Source of the DNA: Listeria ivanovii subsp. ivanovii
GTDB taxonomy: Bacteria; Bacillota; Bacilli; Lactobacillales; Listeriaceae
Direction: 5' to 3'
Length of the DNA stretch: 64,000 bases
Assembly (NCBI RefSeq): GCF_900187025.1
Contig: NZ_LT906478.1
Location: forward strand, 1,286,001 to 1,350,000
Shown: positions 1 through 8,503 of the stretch, in pieces
Position numbering within the stretch: position 1 is the first letter of the stretch
Layout of the letters: the number at the start of each line of letters is the position of its first letter
Made by a program: the position numbers and the translations under genes
Notes under the pieces: model-generated
Databases searched by the model: none
Told to the model about the DNA's origin: nothing
The model's input: only the letters and a program-made list of their open reading frames with translations

Positions 1-1653
1 GCTAATTTAGTGAAACGCATGGATGAACTTCGTATTGAGAAGAAAATTGAAGGTATTTCAGAAGTACGCGATGAAACTGACCGTACTGGACTTCGAATTG
101 CTGTCGAACTGAAAAAAGACGCCAATGCAGAAGGCGTACTGAATTATCTGTTTAAAAATACCGATTTACAAGTCAGCTATAATTTCAATATGGTTGCTAT
201 TCACAATAAACGTCCAGAATTAATGGGAATCATTCCGATGTTGGATGCGTATATTGAACACCAAAAAGAAATTATTACGAAGCGTTCTGAATATGATATT
301 CGAAAAGCGCGAGCTCGTCAGCATATTTTAGAGGGATTAATTAAAGCTTTATCGATTTTGGACGAAGTTATTAAACTAATTCGTGGTTCGAAAGATAAAC
401 GAGATGCAAAATTAAACTTGCAAACAACTTATGATTTCAGTGAAAAGCAAGCCGAAGCAATCGTTTCTTTACAACTTTATCGTTTAACCAATACCGATAT
501 TCATGAACTTCAAAGTGAATCCAAATCACTTGCAGAACAAATTAGTGTATTGGAAAAAATCTTAGGTGATGAAGCAGAACTTGTGGCTGTTTTAAAAGCA
601 GAGCTAAGCGAAATTAAGAAAAAATACAAAACAGCTCGTCGGACAGAAGTACAAGCAGAAATAGCAGAAATAAAAATCGATACAGAAGTGCTAGTCGCAA
701 ACGAAGATGTTATTGTATCTGTAACGAAAGAAGGTTATGTGAAGCGTACAAGCCAACGTTCTTATGCTGCATCAAATGGTAAAGAACTAGCGATGAAAGA
801 AGCTGATCATGCAATCTTTATTAAAAAGATGAACTCACTTGAATCGCTTTTACTATTTACAAGTAAAGGGAACTTCATTTACCGACCAGTTCATGAGCTA
901 CCAGATATTCGCTGGAAAAACTTAGGTGACCATGTTAGTCATCTAGCAAGTGATTTATCTGCAGGTGAGGAAATTCGTTCAGTCATCGACATTCCAACCT
1001 TTACAGAAGAACAACGATTTTTATTTGTTACGAAAAACGGGATGACCAAACAGTCTATAATCACCAATTATAAGCCACAACGCTATTCGAAGTCGATGAT
1101 GGCTATTAAGTTAAAAGATGACGATGAACTTTTAAATGTGCATTTAATTGATGGAACAGAAGATATTTTCCTTGCAACAAAAAATGGGTATGGATTGCGA
1201 TATCCAATTGCCGAAATTCCAGAATCTGGTGCTAGAACCGCTGGTGTAAAGGCAATTAACCTAAAACAAGATGATAAAGTTGTTGGTGGGGTAGTTCTTT
1301 CGCCAAATGATCCAAGGCATATCCTACTTGCTACACAACGCGGTTCTCTGAAACAAATGAAAGCAAGTGAATTTGAACCAATTTCTAGAGCAAAACGTGG
1401 CTTACTAATGTTACGAGAACTGAAGAATAATCCACATCGCTTTATTGGCATCACGCTTGCTGACAATAAAGATCACTTGTTTATAGAAACGAACACAGAC
1501 CAAATTGTTGAAATTGATGTAGCTAATCTACGTGTAACGGATCGTTATTCTAATGGTTCCTTTGTATTAGATGAAACGATGGAAGGTGAACCAGTGTCCA
1601 TTTGGCTCGATATACCAGAAATAAAAGATACAACAGATTCTAAAGATGAATAG
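1..1653 (+). CDS. parC: DNA topoisomerase IV subunit A, C-terminal part (partial)
   Basis: The reading frame is open from base 1, so the gene enters the window already in progress. About 550 residues are visible: the end of the breakage-reunion domain with its long coiled coil (about residues 90-220), then the GyrA/ParC-type C-terminal beta-propeller with repeated strands such as LLLFTSKGNF and ILLATQRGSLKQ. ParC pairs with ParE to decatenate daughter chromosomes. The active-site tyrosine and the quinolone-resistance region lie upstream, outside the window. ParC rather than GyrA is inferred from the luxS neighbour, which follows parC in Listeria, and from the short acidic tail. Confidence 0.93.
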   Translation, partial: ANLVKRMDELRIEKKIEGISEVRDETDRTGLRIAVELKKDANAEGVLNYLFKNTDLQVSYNFNMVAIHNKRPELMGIIPMLDAYIEHQKEIITKRSEYDIRKARARQHILEGLIKALSILDEVIKLIRGSKDKRDAKLNLQTTYDFSEKQAEAIVSLQLYRLTNTDIHELQSESKSLAEQISVLEKILGDEAELVAVLKAELSEIKKKYKTARRTEVQAEIAEIKIDTEVLVANEDVIVSVTKEGYVKRTSQRSYAASNGKELAMKEADHAIFIKKMNSLESLLLFTSKGNFIYRPVHELPDIRWKNLGDHVSHLASDLSAGEEIRSVIDIPTFTEEQRFLFVTKNGMTKQSIITNYKPQRYSKSMMAIKLKDDDELLNVHLIDGTEDIFLATKNGYGLRYPIAEIPESGARTAGVKAINLKQDDKVVGGVVLSPNDPRHILLATQRGSLKQMKASEFEPISRAKRGLLMLRELKNNPHRFIGITLADNKDHLFIETNTDQIVEIDVANLRVTDRYSNGSFVLDETMEGEPVSIWLDIPEIKDTTDSKDE

Positions 1654-1658
1654 GAAAA

Positions 1659-1698
1659 GGATCTTTGCTTAGAAAATAGGCAAAGATTCTTTTTTTTG
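1659..1698 (+). terminator. Rho-independent terminator of parC
   Basis: ATCTTTGC at 1661-1668 pairs with GCAAAGAT at 1680-1687, extended two pairs outward with one G-U. A run of eight T follows. It sits 6 nt after the parC stop. Confidence 0.9.
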
Positions 1699-1705
1699 AT
1701 ATAAT
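1697..1705 (+). promoter_or_regulatory. Extended -10 promoter of luxS
   Basis: TG-A-TATAAT at 1697-1705 is a perfect extended -10 immediately behind the parC terminator and 30 nt before the luxS start. No good -35 is visible, as expected for an extended -10 promoter, so luxS is probably its own transcription unit. Confidence 0.6.
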
Positions 1706-1734
1706 GGCAAAGAATAAGAGGAGGGGTTATTTAA

Positions 1735-2202
1735 GTGGCAGAAAAAATGAATGTAGAAAGTTTTAATTTAGATCATACAAAGGTTAAAGCACCTTTTGTT
1801 AGGTTAGCGGGCACAAAAGTAGGCGTGCATGGTGATGAAATTTATAAATATGACGTACGGTTTAAACAACCAAATAAAGAACATATGGAAATGCCAGCAC
1901 TTCATTCTCTAGAGCATTTAATGGCAGAACTTGCTAGAAATCACACCGATAAATTAGTAGATATTAGCCCAATGGGATGCCAAACAGGTTTTTATATATC
2001 TTTTATCAATCATACCGATTATGATGATGCACTGGAAATCCTTGCTACTACTTTAACTGATGTTTTAGCAGCGACAGAAGTACCTGCATGTAATGAAGTA
2101 CAGTGTGGTTGGGCGGCAAGTCATAGTCTCGAAGGTGCTCAAGCTCTTGCAGAAGAATTCTTGGATAAAAGAAGTGAATGGAAAAATGTTTTCGGCGAAT
2201 AA
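1735..2202 (+). CDS. luxS: S-ribosylhomocysteine lyase (AI-2 synthase)
   Basis: This 155-residue protein has the usual LuxS length. It splits S-ribosylhomocysteine into homocysteine and DPD, the precursor of autoinducer-2, in the activated methyl cycle. Metal ligands and catalytic residues are visible: the HSLEH motif at residues 57-61, C82 in the GCQTGF segment, and C124 in NEVQCGW. The start is GTG at 1735 with a GAGGAGGGG Shine-Dalgarno 9 nt upstream. It is flanked by terminators on both sides and is therefore monocistronic. Confidence 0.97.
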   Translation: MAEKMNVESFNLDHTKVKAPFVRLAGTKVGVHGDEIYKYDVRFKQPNKEHMEMPALHSLEHLMAELARNHTDKLVDISPMGCQTGFYISFINHTDYDDALEILATTLTDVLAATEVPACNEVQCGWAASHSLEGAQALAEEFLDKRSEWKNVFGE

Positions 2203-2300
2203 TTAGCATGAAACATAAATGGAACCTAACGATTACAAACAGCAGCTATTGGTCTTTTTACTAGTAGCAATTAGCCTTTTAATTTCACGTGAAAAATAAA

Positions 2301-2342
2301 AATAACAATTCGCCCATTTTAGGGCGGATTGTTATTTTTTCA
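2301..2342. terminator. Bidirectional terminator between luxS and oatA
   Basis: A 15-bp stem (2301-2315 with 2322-2336, one wobble) has a T run on the plus side and an A run on the left. It serves luxS on the plus strand and oatA on the minus strand. Its right arm contains the oatA stop codon. Confidence 0.85.
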
Positions 2343-4191
2343 TAGTATTAGTTAGCAAAGTTACATATGCTTTAGAACCACTTTTGGTTAAATGGACGCC
2401 ATCTTTTCCAAAATATTGGGGGTTATTTACAGCTTGCGAATACCAATCAACTACAGTGACATTCGATCTATCAGCTGCATTTGCAATACTCTTGTTTACT
2501 TCCGCTTCCCATCCACGAGGTACTTTTGTATTAACAAGGTAGATTGAAGCTTTATCGAATTGATCTAAAAGAGTGTCTAATTGTGATTCAGTGAACGGTC
2601 CATTGGTACCAAGCTCAAGTATAACAGCACTTCCAGAAGCGTTATACTTTTTATAACCGGTCGCCGTGGTTATTGCATCTCTTAATTGCCGACCAACAAG
2701 ACCATCAATCGTAATATTTGGCACCGCTTCTTTTAAATAAGGCTCAATGTCAATCATTATTGAATCACCAAGTGCAAGTGTCTGGGTATAAGAAATAGTC
2801 CCGTTCGAAGCAATTGGTTTACTTTTTCCAGGGGGGGCTTTTTCAGGTGGTTTTGCTGTTTCTGTTTTCTTTTTAGTGTCTTTATCATCAGTCTTTTTTT
2901 TAGGTGGCGACTTCTCACTGTCAGATGAATCTGTTTTTACGGAAGTCGTTTGTTTCTCGGCATTTGTATTAACAGGTAATATATTAGTCATTGCAAGAGA
3001 GAACAACACTAATACTGTTGCGAGGCCAGTGATACCAAGCCATTTCCCTACAGGCTTATTTTTCCAAACGAAATAGTTTTTGTCTTTGAAACCCTTGAAA
3101 TAATTAATAAAACCGTTTTTTCGAATAGGCGTTTCAATAAATCGGAAAGATAGCTCGGCAATAATAAAAGTGGCAGCAACTTGTAAGATCGCTCGCCAAA
3201 TATTTGGCTGGCCAACTTCAAAAACAGGAGTCGTTAATGTGATAATTGGATAGTGCCATAAATAAATGCCGTAAGAACGAGTTCCAATCCATCTTAGTGG
3301 TTTAAAACTAAAAATTTTACTTAAGTAAGATGCTGGATGTGAGATAGTGGCAATCATAGTTACGCCGATAATGGCAACAAACAGTAATCCGCCACGATAT
3401 AAAAATGGTTGATATTCACTCACAAATGCTGTAAATACAAGGAAAAGTAAAATGCTGAGAGTTCCGGCTATATTTAAAACTGCTTTACTTTTTTTAGGAA
3501 CAACAGGGCTTAGCCGATTAAAGGGCCAAACAAAGGCAAGGGCGCAACCTGCTAGTAAATCGAATGCACGAGTATCTGTTCCATAATAAACACGACTAGG
3601 ATCAGTTCCTGGGTCATACAGAATAGTCATCCAAATAGCAGAAAGAAGTCCAAGCCCGATAACGATTTTTAAAAGTAATTTTGGATTTTTAACCCAACGT
3701 AAAAATACAAGTAAAAATGCTGGCCAAATTAAATAGAATTGCTCTTCAATTGCGAGTGACCATAAGTTTTTAAGTGGTGAAGGAAGCCCGAACGAATCGA
3801 AATAGGAAACGTTATGGAAGATAAACCACCAATTACTCACATAGAAGAAAGAGGCGATAGCGTCACCACGTAGATTTTTTAAAATTTCAGGATGGAATAA
3901 AACCGAATAGATGACAACAACTACAATCATTATATATACAGCTGGAATAAGCCGTCTAAAACGTCTCAGCCAAAATTGTTTTAATTGAAGAGTTTGTGTT
4001 TTTTCCCATTGTGTTAATAAAATATTGGTAATTAAGTACCCAGATAATACGAAAAATATGTCGACTCCAATGAATCCACCTTTTGCCCAACTGAAATTCA
4101 GATGATAGGAAATGACTGCAATAACAGCGAGCGCTCGAAGTCCGTCAATACTCGGAACATATTTTCTACTGTAGCGAGTAGTCCTTTTCAA
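2332..4191 (-). CDS. oatA: Peptidoglycan O-acetyltransferase
   Basis: The 619-residue protein has the OatA architecture: an N-terminal acyltransferase-3 domain of about ten membrane helices (residues 10-405), a Lys/Pro/Ser-rich linker (410-465) and an extracytoplasmic SGNH/GDSL esterase domain. The catalytic triad is visible as GDS (S477) and D597/H600 in the DGVHLT motif. OatA acetylates the C6 hydroxyl of N-acetylmuramic acid, which gives lysozyme resistance. Translation starts at TTG 4191 after AGGAG; the ATG just upstream is out of frame and stops at once. It corresponds to lmo1291 by position. Confidence 0.93.
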   Translation of the reverse strand: MKRTTRYSRKYVPSIDGLRALAVIAVISYHLNFSWAKGGFIGVDIFFVLSGYLITNILLTQWEKTQTLQLKQFWLRRFRRLIPAVYIMIVVVVIYSVLFHPEILKNLRGDAIASFFYVSNWWFIFHNVSYFDSFGLPSPLKNLWSLAIEEQFYLIWPAFLLVFLRWVKNPKLLLKIVIGLGLLSAIWMTILYDPGTDPSRVYYGTDTRAFDLLAGCALAFVWPFNRLSPVVPKKSKAVLNIAGTLSILLFLVFTAFVSEYQPFLYRGGLLFVAIIGVTMIATISHPASYLSKIFSFKPLRWIGTRSYGIYLWHYPIITLTTPVFEVGQPNIWRAILQVAATFIIAELSFRFIETPIRKNGFINYFKGFKDKNYFVWKNKPVGKWLGITGLATVLVLFSLAMTNILPVNTNAEKQTTSVKTDSSDSEKSPPKKKTDDKDTKKKTETAKPPEKAPPGKSKPIASNGTISYTQTLALGDSIMIDIEPYLKEAVPNITIDGLVGRQLRDAITTATGYKKYNASGSAVILELGTNGPFTESQLDTLLDQFDKASIYLVNTKVPRGWEAEVNKSIANAADRSNVTVVDWYSQAVNNPQYFGKDGVHLTKSGSKAYVTLLTNTMKK

Positions 4192-4339
4192 AATAACATC
4201 TCCTAAATGTAATAAATAATTCTATGTGTAACCTTAGACAGAGATAAGAAAGTCTTCTGTTTCAAGCTCCATACTATAATAACACAGATAAATCAAGAAG
4301 TAATTTAAAAAGACAGTTTTATTTATTGATTTTAATAAT

Positions 4340-4369
4340 TTGAGTATATTGGCTTATTTTTGATATAGT
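4340..4369 (+). promoter_or_regulatory. Sigma-A-like promoter of the glycerophosphodiesterase gene
   Basis: TTGAGT at 4340 and TATAGT at 4364 are spaced 18 nt apart, 31 nt before the start of the 4401 gene. The rest of the 4192-4400 gap is AT-rich and shows no other clear structure. Confidence 0.5.
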
Positions 4370-4400
4370 AAAAATAAGCTAAAAGTTTGGAGGGAGAAAA

Positions 4401-5108
4401 ATGACAGAGGTTTTTGCCCATCGCGGTAGCAGTGGAACACACCCTGAAAATTCTTTGCCGGCAATGAAAGAAGCGATAAATTCGGGGGCAGATGGAATTG
4501 AATTAGACATCCATGTACTTAAAACTGGAGAATTAATTGTGATGCATGATGAAAAAGTAGATCGGACAACAAATGGTTCGGGATATTTAAAAGATTTTAC
4601 GCTTTCTGAAGTAAAAAAATTAGCCATTGGAAATCGTTTGTTTCGTAAAGTGTGCGTACCAACTTTAGAGGAGGTTTTTACTTTAATTGAAGATTCGGGT
4701 GTTATACTTAATATTGAATTAAAAACAGACATCTTTGAATATCAAGGAATTGAACAAAAAGTAGTCGATTTAGGAAAGAAATATCCCAATGTCAAAGTTA
4801 TGTACTCCTCCTTTAATCCGCATACCTTAGTTCGGTTGCGAGAGCTAGATAGGACATCCAGACTAGCACTTATTACACATGAAAACTTGGATGCTGTATT
4901 AGATTTACATAAAAAAATCCAGCTAGATGCTGTGCACCCGCCAATCCAAGCGAAAGATACTCCAATTTTAAAAGAAATTCCTGCACGATATTGGACAGTA
5001 AATAAAGAGGAGGATATGACATATTTTTGTGCTATTAAAGCCAAAGGGATAATGACGGATTTCCCCGAGAGAGCAGTAGCGATAAGAAAAACTACCAATA
5101 ATCAGTGA
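4401..5108 (+). CDS. ugpQ: Glycerophosphodiester phosphodiesterase, cytosolic type
   Basis: This 235-residue GDPD-family TIM barrel hydrolyses glycerophosphodiesters to sn-glycerol 3-phosphate and an alcohol. The family signature is clear: HRG at residues 7-9, an ENS segment, the GIELDIH metal-binding motif and MHDEKVDRTTNG. There is no signal peptide, so it is cytosolic. The start is ATG 4401 behind a GGAGGGAG ribosome site. Its product is the substrate of GlpD, encoded next, which makes a functional pair even though glpD has its own controlled leader. The symbol follows common usage for this family. Confidence 0.88.
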   Translation: MTEVFAHRGSSGTHPENSLPAMKEAINSGADGIELDIHVLKTGELIVMHDEKVDRTTNGSGYLKDFTLSEVKKLAIGNRLFRKVCVPTLEEVFTLIEDSGVILNIELKTDIFEYQGIEQKVVDLGKKYPNVKVMYSSFNPHTLVRLRELDRTSRLALITHENLDAVLDLHKKIQLDAVHPPIQAKDTPILKEIPARYWTVNKEEDMTYFCAIKAKGIMTDFPERAVAIRKTTNNQ

Positions 5109-5122
5109 GCAAAACGCTTTCA
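5108..5122 (+). promoter_or_regulatory. cre site (CcpA operator) of glpD
   Basis: AGCAAAACGCTTTCA matches the cre consensus WTGAAARCGYTTWCW at 13 of 15 positions, including the central AACG/CTTTC. It overlaps the -35 region of the glpD promoter, a position expected to repress. glpD is CcpA-repressed in Bacillus subtilis; binding here is inference. Confidence 0.65.
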
Positions 5123-5146
5123 TTCTAACTAGTTAAAAGCTATAAT
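5118..5146 (+). promoter_or_regulatory. Sigma-A promoter of glpD
   Basis: TATAAT at 5141-5146 is a perfect -10. The -35 (TTTCAT, 5118-5123) is poor at 17-nt spacing and is overlapped by the cre site. Transcription would start near 5153, giving a leader of about 175 nt before glpD. Confidence 0.65.
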
Positions 5147-5183
5147 GATAGCAAGTTAATAAATATTATTGTCTGAGATATGG

Positions 5184-5237
5184 AGAGACTGCAAAAGGCG
5201 AGCGCAATCGTCTTATTTTGCAGTCTCTTTTTGTTTT
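5184..5237 (+). terminator. Leader terminator/antiterminator of glpD
   Basis: A perfect 13-bp stem (AGAGACTGCAAAA, 5184-5196, with 5216-5228) has an inner GCGA/TCGT pairing and is followed by TTTTTG and more T. It lies inside the glpD leader, downstream of the promoter. In B. subtilis the glpD leader carries a terminator relieved by GlpP with glycerol 3-phosphate. The same mechanism is inferred here from position and form. Confidence 0.8.
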
Positions 5238-5329
5238 TTAGCTTAATCAAGTTTCAGCTAGATTGAAAAGTGGAAAAGTGACAAGAAGACATAATGCAGA
5301 TGGTAAACAATTTGAAAGGGGTAGTAAAA

Positions 5330-7006
5330 ATGGTACAATTATTTTCAGCATTTGACAGAGAAACAATTGAAAGAAATCTACAAGAGGAGAAATTTGATTT
5401 AGTCATCGTTGGTGGAGGAATTACCGGCGCTGGGATAGCACTTGATGCAACGACAAGAGGTATGAGTGTGGCACTTGTCGAAATGGGTGACTTTGCCAGT
5501 GGGACTTCAAGTCGTTCTACAAAATTGGTACACGGTGGGTTACGTTATTTACAACAATTTGAAATTAAAGAAGTAGCCGACTTAGGGAAAGAACGAGCAA
5601 TCGTTTATGAAAATGGAGCACATGTAACTACCCCTGAGTGGATGATGCTCCCCTTCCATAAAGGCGGAAATATGGGTAAAACAACGGCATCATTTGGGAT
5701 TCGTCTATATGATTATCTAGCAGGTGTTAAGAAAAATGAGCGTCGTAAAATTTTAAGCGCTAAAGAAACATTAGCTAAAAATCCATTCGTTAAAAAAGAT
5801 GGTTTAAAAGGTTCAGGGTATTATGTAGAGTACCGTACGGATGATGCACGTTTAACGATTGAAGTAATGAAAAAAGCAGTAGAACTAGGAGCTAATGCCA
5901 TTAACTATACAAAAGCAGAACACTTTTTGTATGGTGACAATAAACAAGTAGTTGGCATCACTGTAACGGACCGCTTATCTGGTAAAGCTTATGATATTAA
6001 AGGACACCGCGTTATTAATGCTGCTGGTCCTTGGGTTGATAAAGTAAGAAAACTAGACTACGCAACCAATAATAAACACTTGCGCCTAACAAAAGGAATT
6101 CACTTAGTTATCGATAAACAAAAATTCCCGATGGAGCAAGCGGTATACTTTGATACACCAGATGGTCGGATGGTCTTTGCAATCCCTCGTGATAAAAAAG
6201 TATATGTTGGGACAACGGACACGGTTTATGATGAAGCGGTAATTAATCCAAAAGCACTAGAATCCGATCATAACTATGTCATTAAAGCCATTAATTATAT
6301 GTTCCCAGATGTTCACATAACTGAAAAAGATATTGAATCTAGCTGGGCTGGTGTTCGTCCATTAATTTATGAAGAAGGAAAAGATCCATCTGAAATTTCC
6401 CGTAAAGATGAAGTTTGGTTTTCCGAAAGCGGCTTAATTACAATGGCTGGTGGGAAATTAACTGGATACCGCAAAATGGCTGAAAAACTATTAGATGATG
6501 TTTCTAAAACGTTAGCAAAAGAAACCGGAAAGAAATACAAACCCGTGCAAACGAAACATTTACCAATTTCCGGTGGAGATATAGGAGGTTCCGAACAATT
6601 AGAAGCATTCCTTTCGAAAAAAGCGAAAGAAGGAAATAACCGTTTTGGTTGGACACTGGAAGAAGGAAGAGAAATTGCTAAACGTTTTGGTAGCAATATT
6701 GATCAACTATTTACCTATGCTCAAGAATATAAAGATACAAATGAAACTACCTTGCCTAATAGTTTATATGCAGAGTTACGCTATTCGATTCAACATGAAG
6801 CAGTAACAACCCCAGTAGATTTTTTACTTCGCCGGACAGGTTATTTGCTCTTCGACATGCCTTACTTGCTTAAATGGAAAGATGCGGTAGTTGATGAAAT
6901 GGCGAAACAATTCCACTGGGATGAAGCAACAAAACAAACATATATAGAGGAATTAAATACGCAAATAAATGATGCCAGAGAACCTGCTGATTGGCATGAT
7001 AGATAA
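5330..7006 (+). CDS. glpD: Aerobic glycerol-3-phosphate dehydrogenase
   Basis: This FAD-dependent dehydrogenase oxidises glycerol 3-phosphate to dihydroxyacetone phosphate and feeds electrons to menaquinone at the membrane. The dinucleotide-binding motif GGGITGAG is near residue 33, followed by the conserved [17 protein letters not shown] block and a C-terminal DAO_C domain. ATG 5330 (558 aa) is preferred over ATG 5294 because GAAAGGGGT lies 8-9 nt before it. Alignment to B. subtilis GlpD from memory is collinear. Control is by the cre site and leader terminator upstream. Confidence 0.95.
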   Translation: MVQLFSAFDRETIERNLQEEKFDLVIVGGGITGAGIALDATTRGMSVALVEMGDFASGTSSRSTKLVHGGLRYLQQFEIKEVADLGKERAIVYENGAHVTTPEWMMLPFHKGGNMGKTTASFGIRLYDYLAGVKKNERRKILSAKETLAKNPFVKKDGLKGSGYYVEYRTDDARLTIEVMKKAVELGANAINYTKAEHFLYGDNKQVVGITVTDRLSGKAYDIKGHRVINAAGPWVDKVRKLDYATNNKHLRLTKGIHLVIDKQKFPMEQAVYFDTPDGRMVFAIPRDKKVYVGTTDTVYDEAVINPKALESDHNYVIKAINYMFPDVHITEKDIESSWAGVRPLIYEEGKDPSEISRKDEVWFSESGLITMAGGKLTGYRKMAEKLLDDVSKTLAKETGKKYKPVQTKHLPISGGDIGGSEQLEAFLSKKAKEGNNRFGWTLEEGREIAKRFGSNIDQLFTYAQEYKDTNETTLPNSLYAELRYSIQHEAVTTPVDFLLRRTGYLLFDMPYLLKWKDAVVDEMAKQFHWDEATKQTYIEELNTQINDAREPADWHDR

Positions 7007-7018
7007 AATTAAATACAG

Positions 7019-7054
7019 AAAAACGCATTTCTATCAAGAATTGCGTTTTTTTTT
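7019..7054 (+). terminator. Terminator of glpD
   Basis: AAAAACGCA at 7019-7027 pairs with TGCGTTTTT at 7042-7050, and the T run continues to 7054. Confidence 0.85.
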
Positions 7055-7131
7055 ATAAAAAATACATTTTAGCTATTCTCAAGATAACTTTTTCATGGTA
7101 CATTGATTACAGGTGAAAAGGAGGTTTTTTT

Positions 7132-8049
7132 TTGAATAGCATTCCTGTCATCGTCATCGTTGGTCCAACTGCAGTCGGAAAAACAAGTCTAAGTATCGAA
7201 CTAGCAAAGAAGTTTGATGGTGAAATTATTAGCGGGGATTCCATGCAGGTTTACCGTGGATTAGATATTGGTACTGCAAAAATCACATCAGAAGAAATGG
7301 CTGGCATTAAACACTATTTAATAGATGTGACAGAAGTAGAAAAACCATTTACAGCTGCGAAATTCCAATCAGAAACAAAAAGTTTCCTGGAGTCGATACA
7401 TAACCGTGGGAAATTACCTATTATTGTTGGTGGAACCGGTCTTTATATTCAATCCATTTTTTATGATTATGATTTTGGACAAACCGGTGGAGATAAGGCT
7501 TATCGGGCGGAATTAGAACAACTAGACAACGATGCTTTATGGCAAATGTTAAATCAACTTGATCCGAAAAGTGCCACGCTTATTCATGAAAATAATAAAC
7601 GTCGTGTCATTAGAGCGCTAGAAGTGATGCACACAACTGGAAAACCTTTTTCAGAGCATCAAGTTCATCACGAACCAAATAATCGGTACAAGCCTCTCTT
7701 TTTGGGATTGGATTTAGCAAGAGATACACTGTATAAACGAATAAATGAGCGTGTAAATAACATGTTCCAACAAGGTTTAGTAGAAGAAGCGAAAACATTA
7801 TACGATCGAAAATTAGCCGATGTTCCAGCGATTCAAGGTATCGGTTATAAAGAATTATTTGCTTATTTTGAAGGGCGTAGATCATTAGAAGAAGCAAAAG
7901 AGTTAATTCAGAAAAATTCGCGTCACTATGCGAAGCGGCAGTTTACATGGTTTAGAAATCGAATGGATATTAACTGGATCCAAGCGGATACTAATAAAAC
8001 AGTGCTAGAAGCGATAGAAAAAGTGAATGCTTTTTTGAAGTCTAAATAA
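7132..8049 (+). CDS. miaA: tRNA dimethylallyltransferase
   Basis: The 305-residue MiaA transfers the dimethylallyl group to A37 of tRNAs reading UNN codons, the first step of i6A/ms2i6A formation. A P-loop GPTAVGKTS lies at about residues 11-19, followed by the family signatures [17 protein letters not shown] and [10 protein letters not shown]. Translation starts at TTG 7132, 7 nt after AAGGAGG; no ATG is available nearby. A possible promoter is TTCTCA (7076) with TACATT (7099), 17-nt spacing. hfq follows after 114 nt, as in many Firmicutes. Confidence 0.95.
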   Translation: MNSIPVIVIVGPTAVGKTSLSIELAKKFDGEIISGDSMQVYRGLDIGTAKITSEEMAGIKHYLIDVTEVEKPFTAAKFQSETKSFLESIHNRGKLPIIVGGTGLYIQSIFYDYDFGQTGGDKAYRAELEQLDNDALWQMLNQLDPKSATLIHENNKRRVIRALEVMHTTGKPFSEHQVHHEPNNRYKPLFLGLDLARDTLYKRINERVNNMFQQGLVEEAKTLYDRKLADVPAIQGIGYKELFAYFEGRRSLEEAKELIQKNSRHYAKRQFTWFRNRMDINWIQADTNKTVLEAIEKVNAFLKSK

Positions 8050-8058
8050 GCTTTTTCT

Positions 8059-8084
8059 GTTTGGTAATAAGAAATAAAGGGTAT
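8059..8084 (+). promoter_or_regulatory. Sigma-B promoter of hfq
   Basis: GTTTGG at 8059-8064 and GGGTAT at 8079-8084 are separated by 14 nt, matching the sigma-B consensus (GTTT, about 14-16 nt, GGGWAT). It lies about 80 nt before hfq. Sigma-B dependence of hfq is established in L. monocytogenes; the site here is read from sequence. Confidence 0.8.
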
Positions 8085-8163
8085 TTGAAATTAGCCAACC
8101 AATAAATGAGTTGGGATTTTGGGAAAGATTTAGTAGAAGATATAGAGATTGGAGAGGGAAATT

Positions 8164-8397
8164 ATGAAACAAGGTGGACAAGGATTACAGGATTATTACT
8201 TAAATCAATTACGTAAGGAAAAGATTCTTGCAACAGTATTTTTAACAAATGGTTTTCAATTAAGAGGGCGTGTTGTAAGTTTTGACAATTTTACGGTATT
8301 ACTTGATGTCGAAGGGAAACAACAACTTGTATTTAAACACGCAATTTCAACTTTCTCCCCGCAGAAGAATGTAGCTTTAAATCCTGATGCGGAATAA
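8164..8397 (+). CDS. hfq: RNA chaperone Hfq
   Basis: A 77-residue Sm-like protein. Sm1 ([16 protein letters not shown], about residues 27-42) and Sm2 (the KHAIST segment, about residues 62-67) are intact, with the conserved YKHA-type motif present as FKHA. Hfq forms a hexameric ring that binds U-rich and A-rich RNA. The start is ATG 8164 behind GGAGAGGG; an upstream in-frame start at 8149 would add five residues without a ribosome site. It has its own sigma-B promoter and a terminator follows. Confidence 0.97.
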   Translation: MKQGGQGLQDYYLNQLRKEKILATVFLTNGFQLRGRVVSFDNFTVLLDVEGKQQLVFKHAISTFSPQKNVALNPDAE

Positions 8398-8410
8398 GCA
8401 GTTCATTTAA

Positions 8411-8452
8411 AAGGTAGGAAACTCGTTTTACGACGTTTCTTACCTTTTTTTT
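8411..8452 (+). terminator. Terminator of hfq
   Basis: AAGGTAGGAAAC (8411-8422) pairs with GTTTCTTACCTT (8435-8446) with one wobble, followed by a T run to 8452. Confidence 0.88.
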
Positions 8453-8503
8453 ATGCTGAAAATATGCTACGATTAGTTTTGTCTGAAAAAGGGAGAAATG
8501 TAT

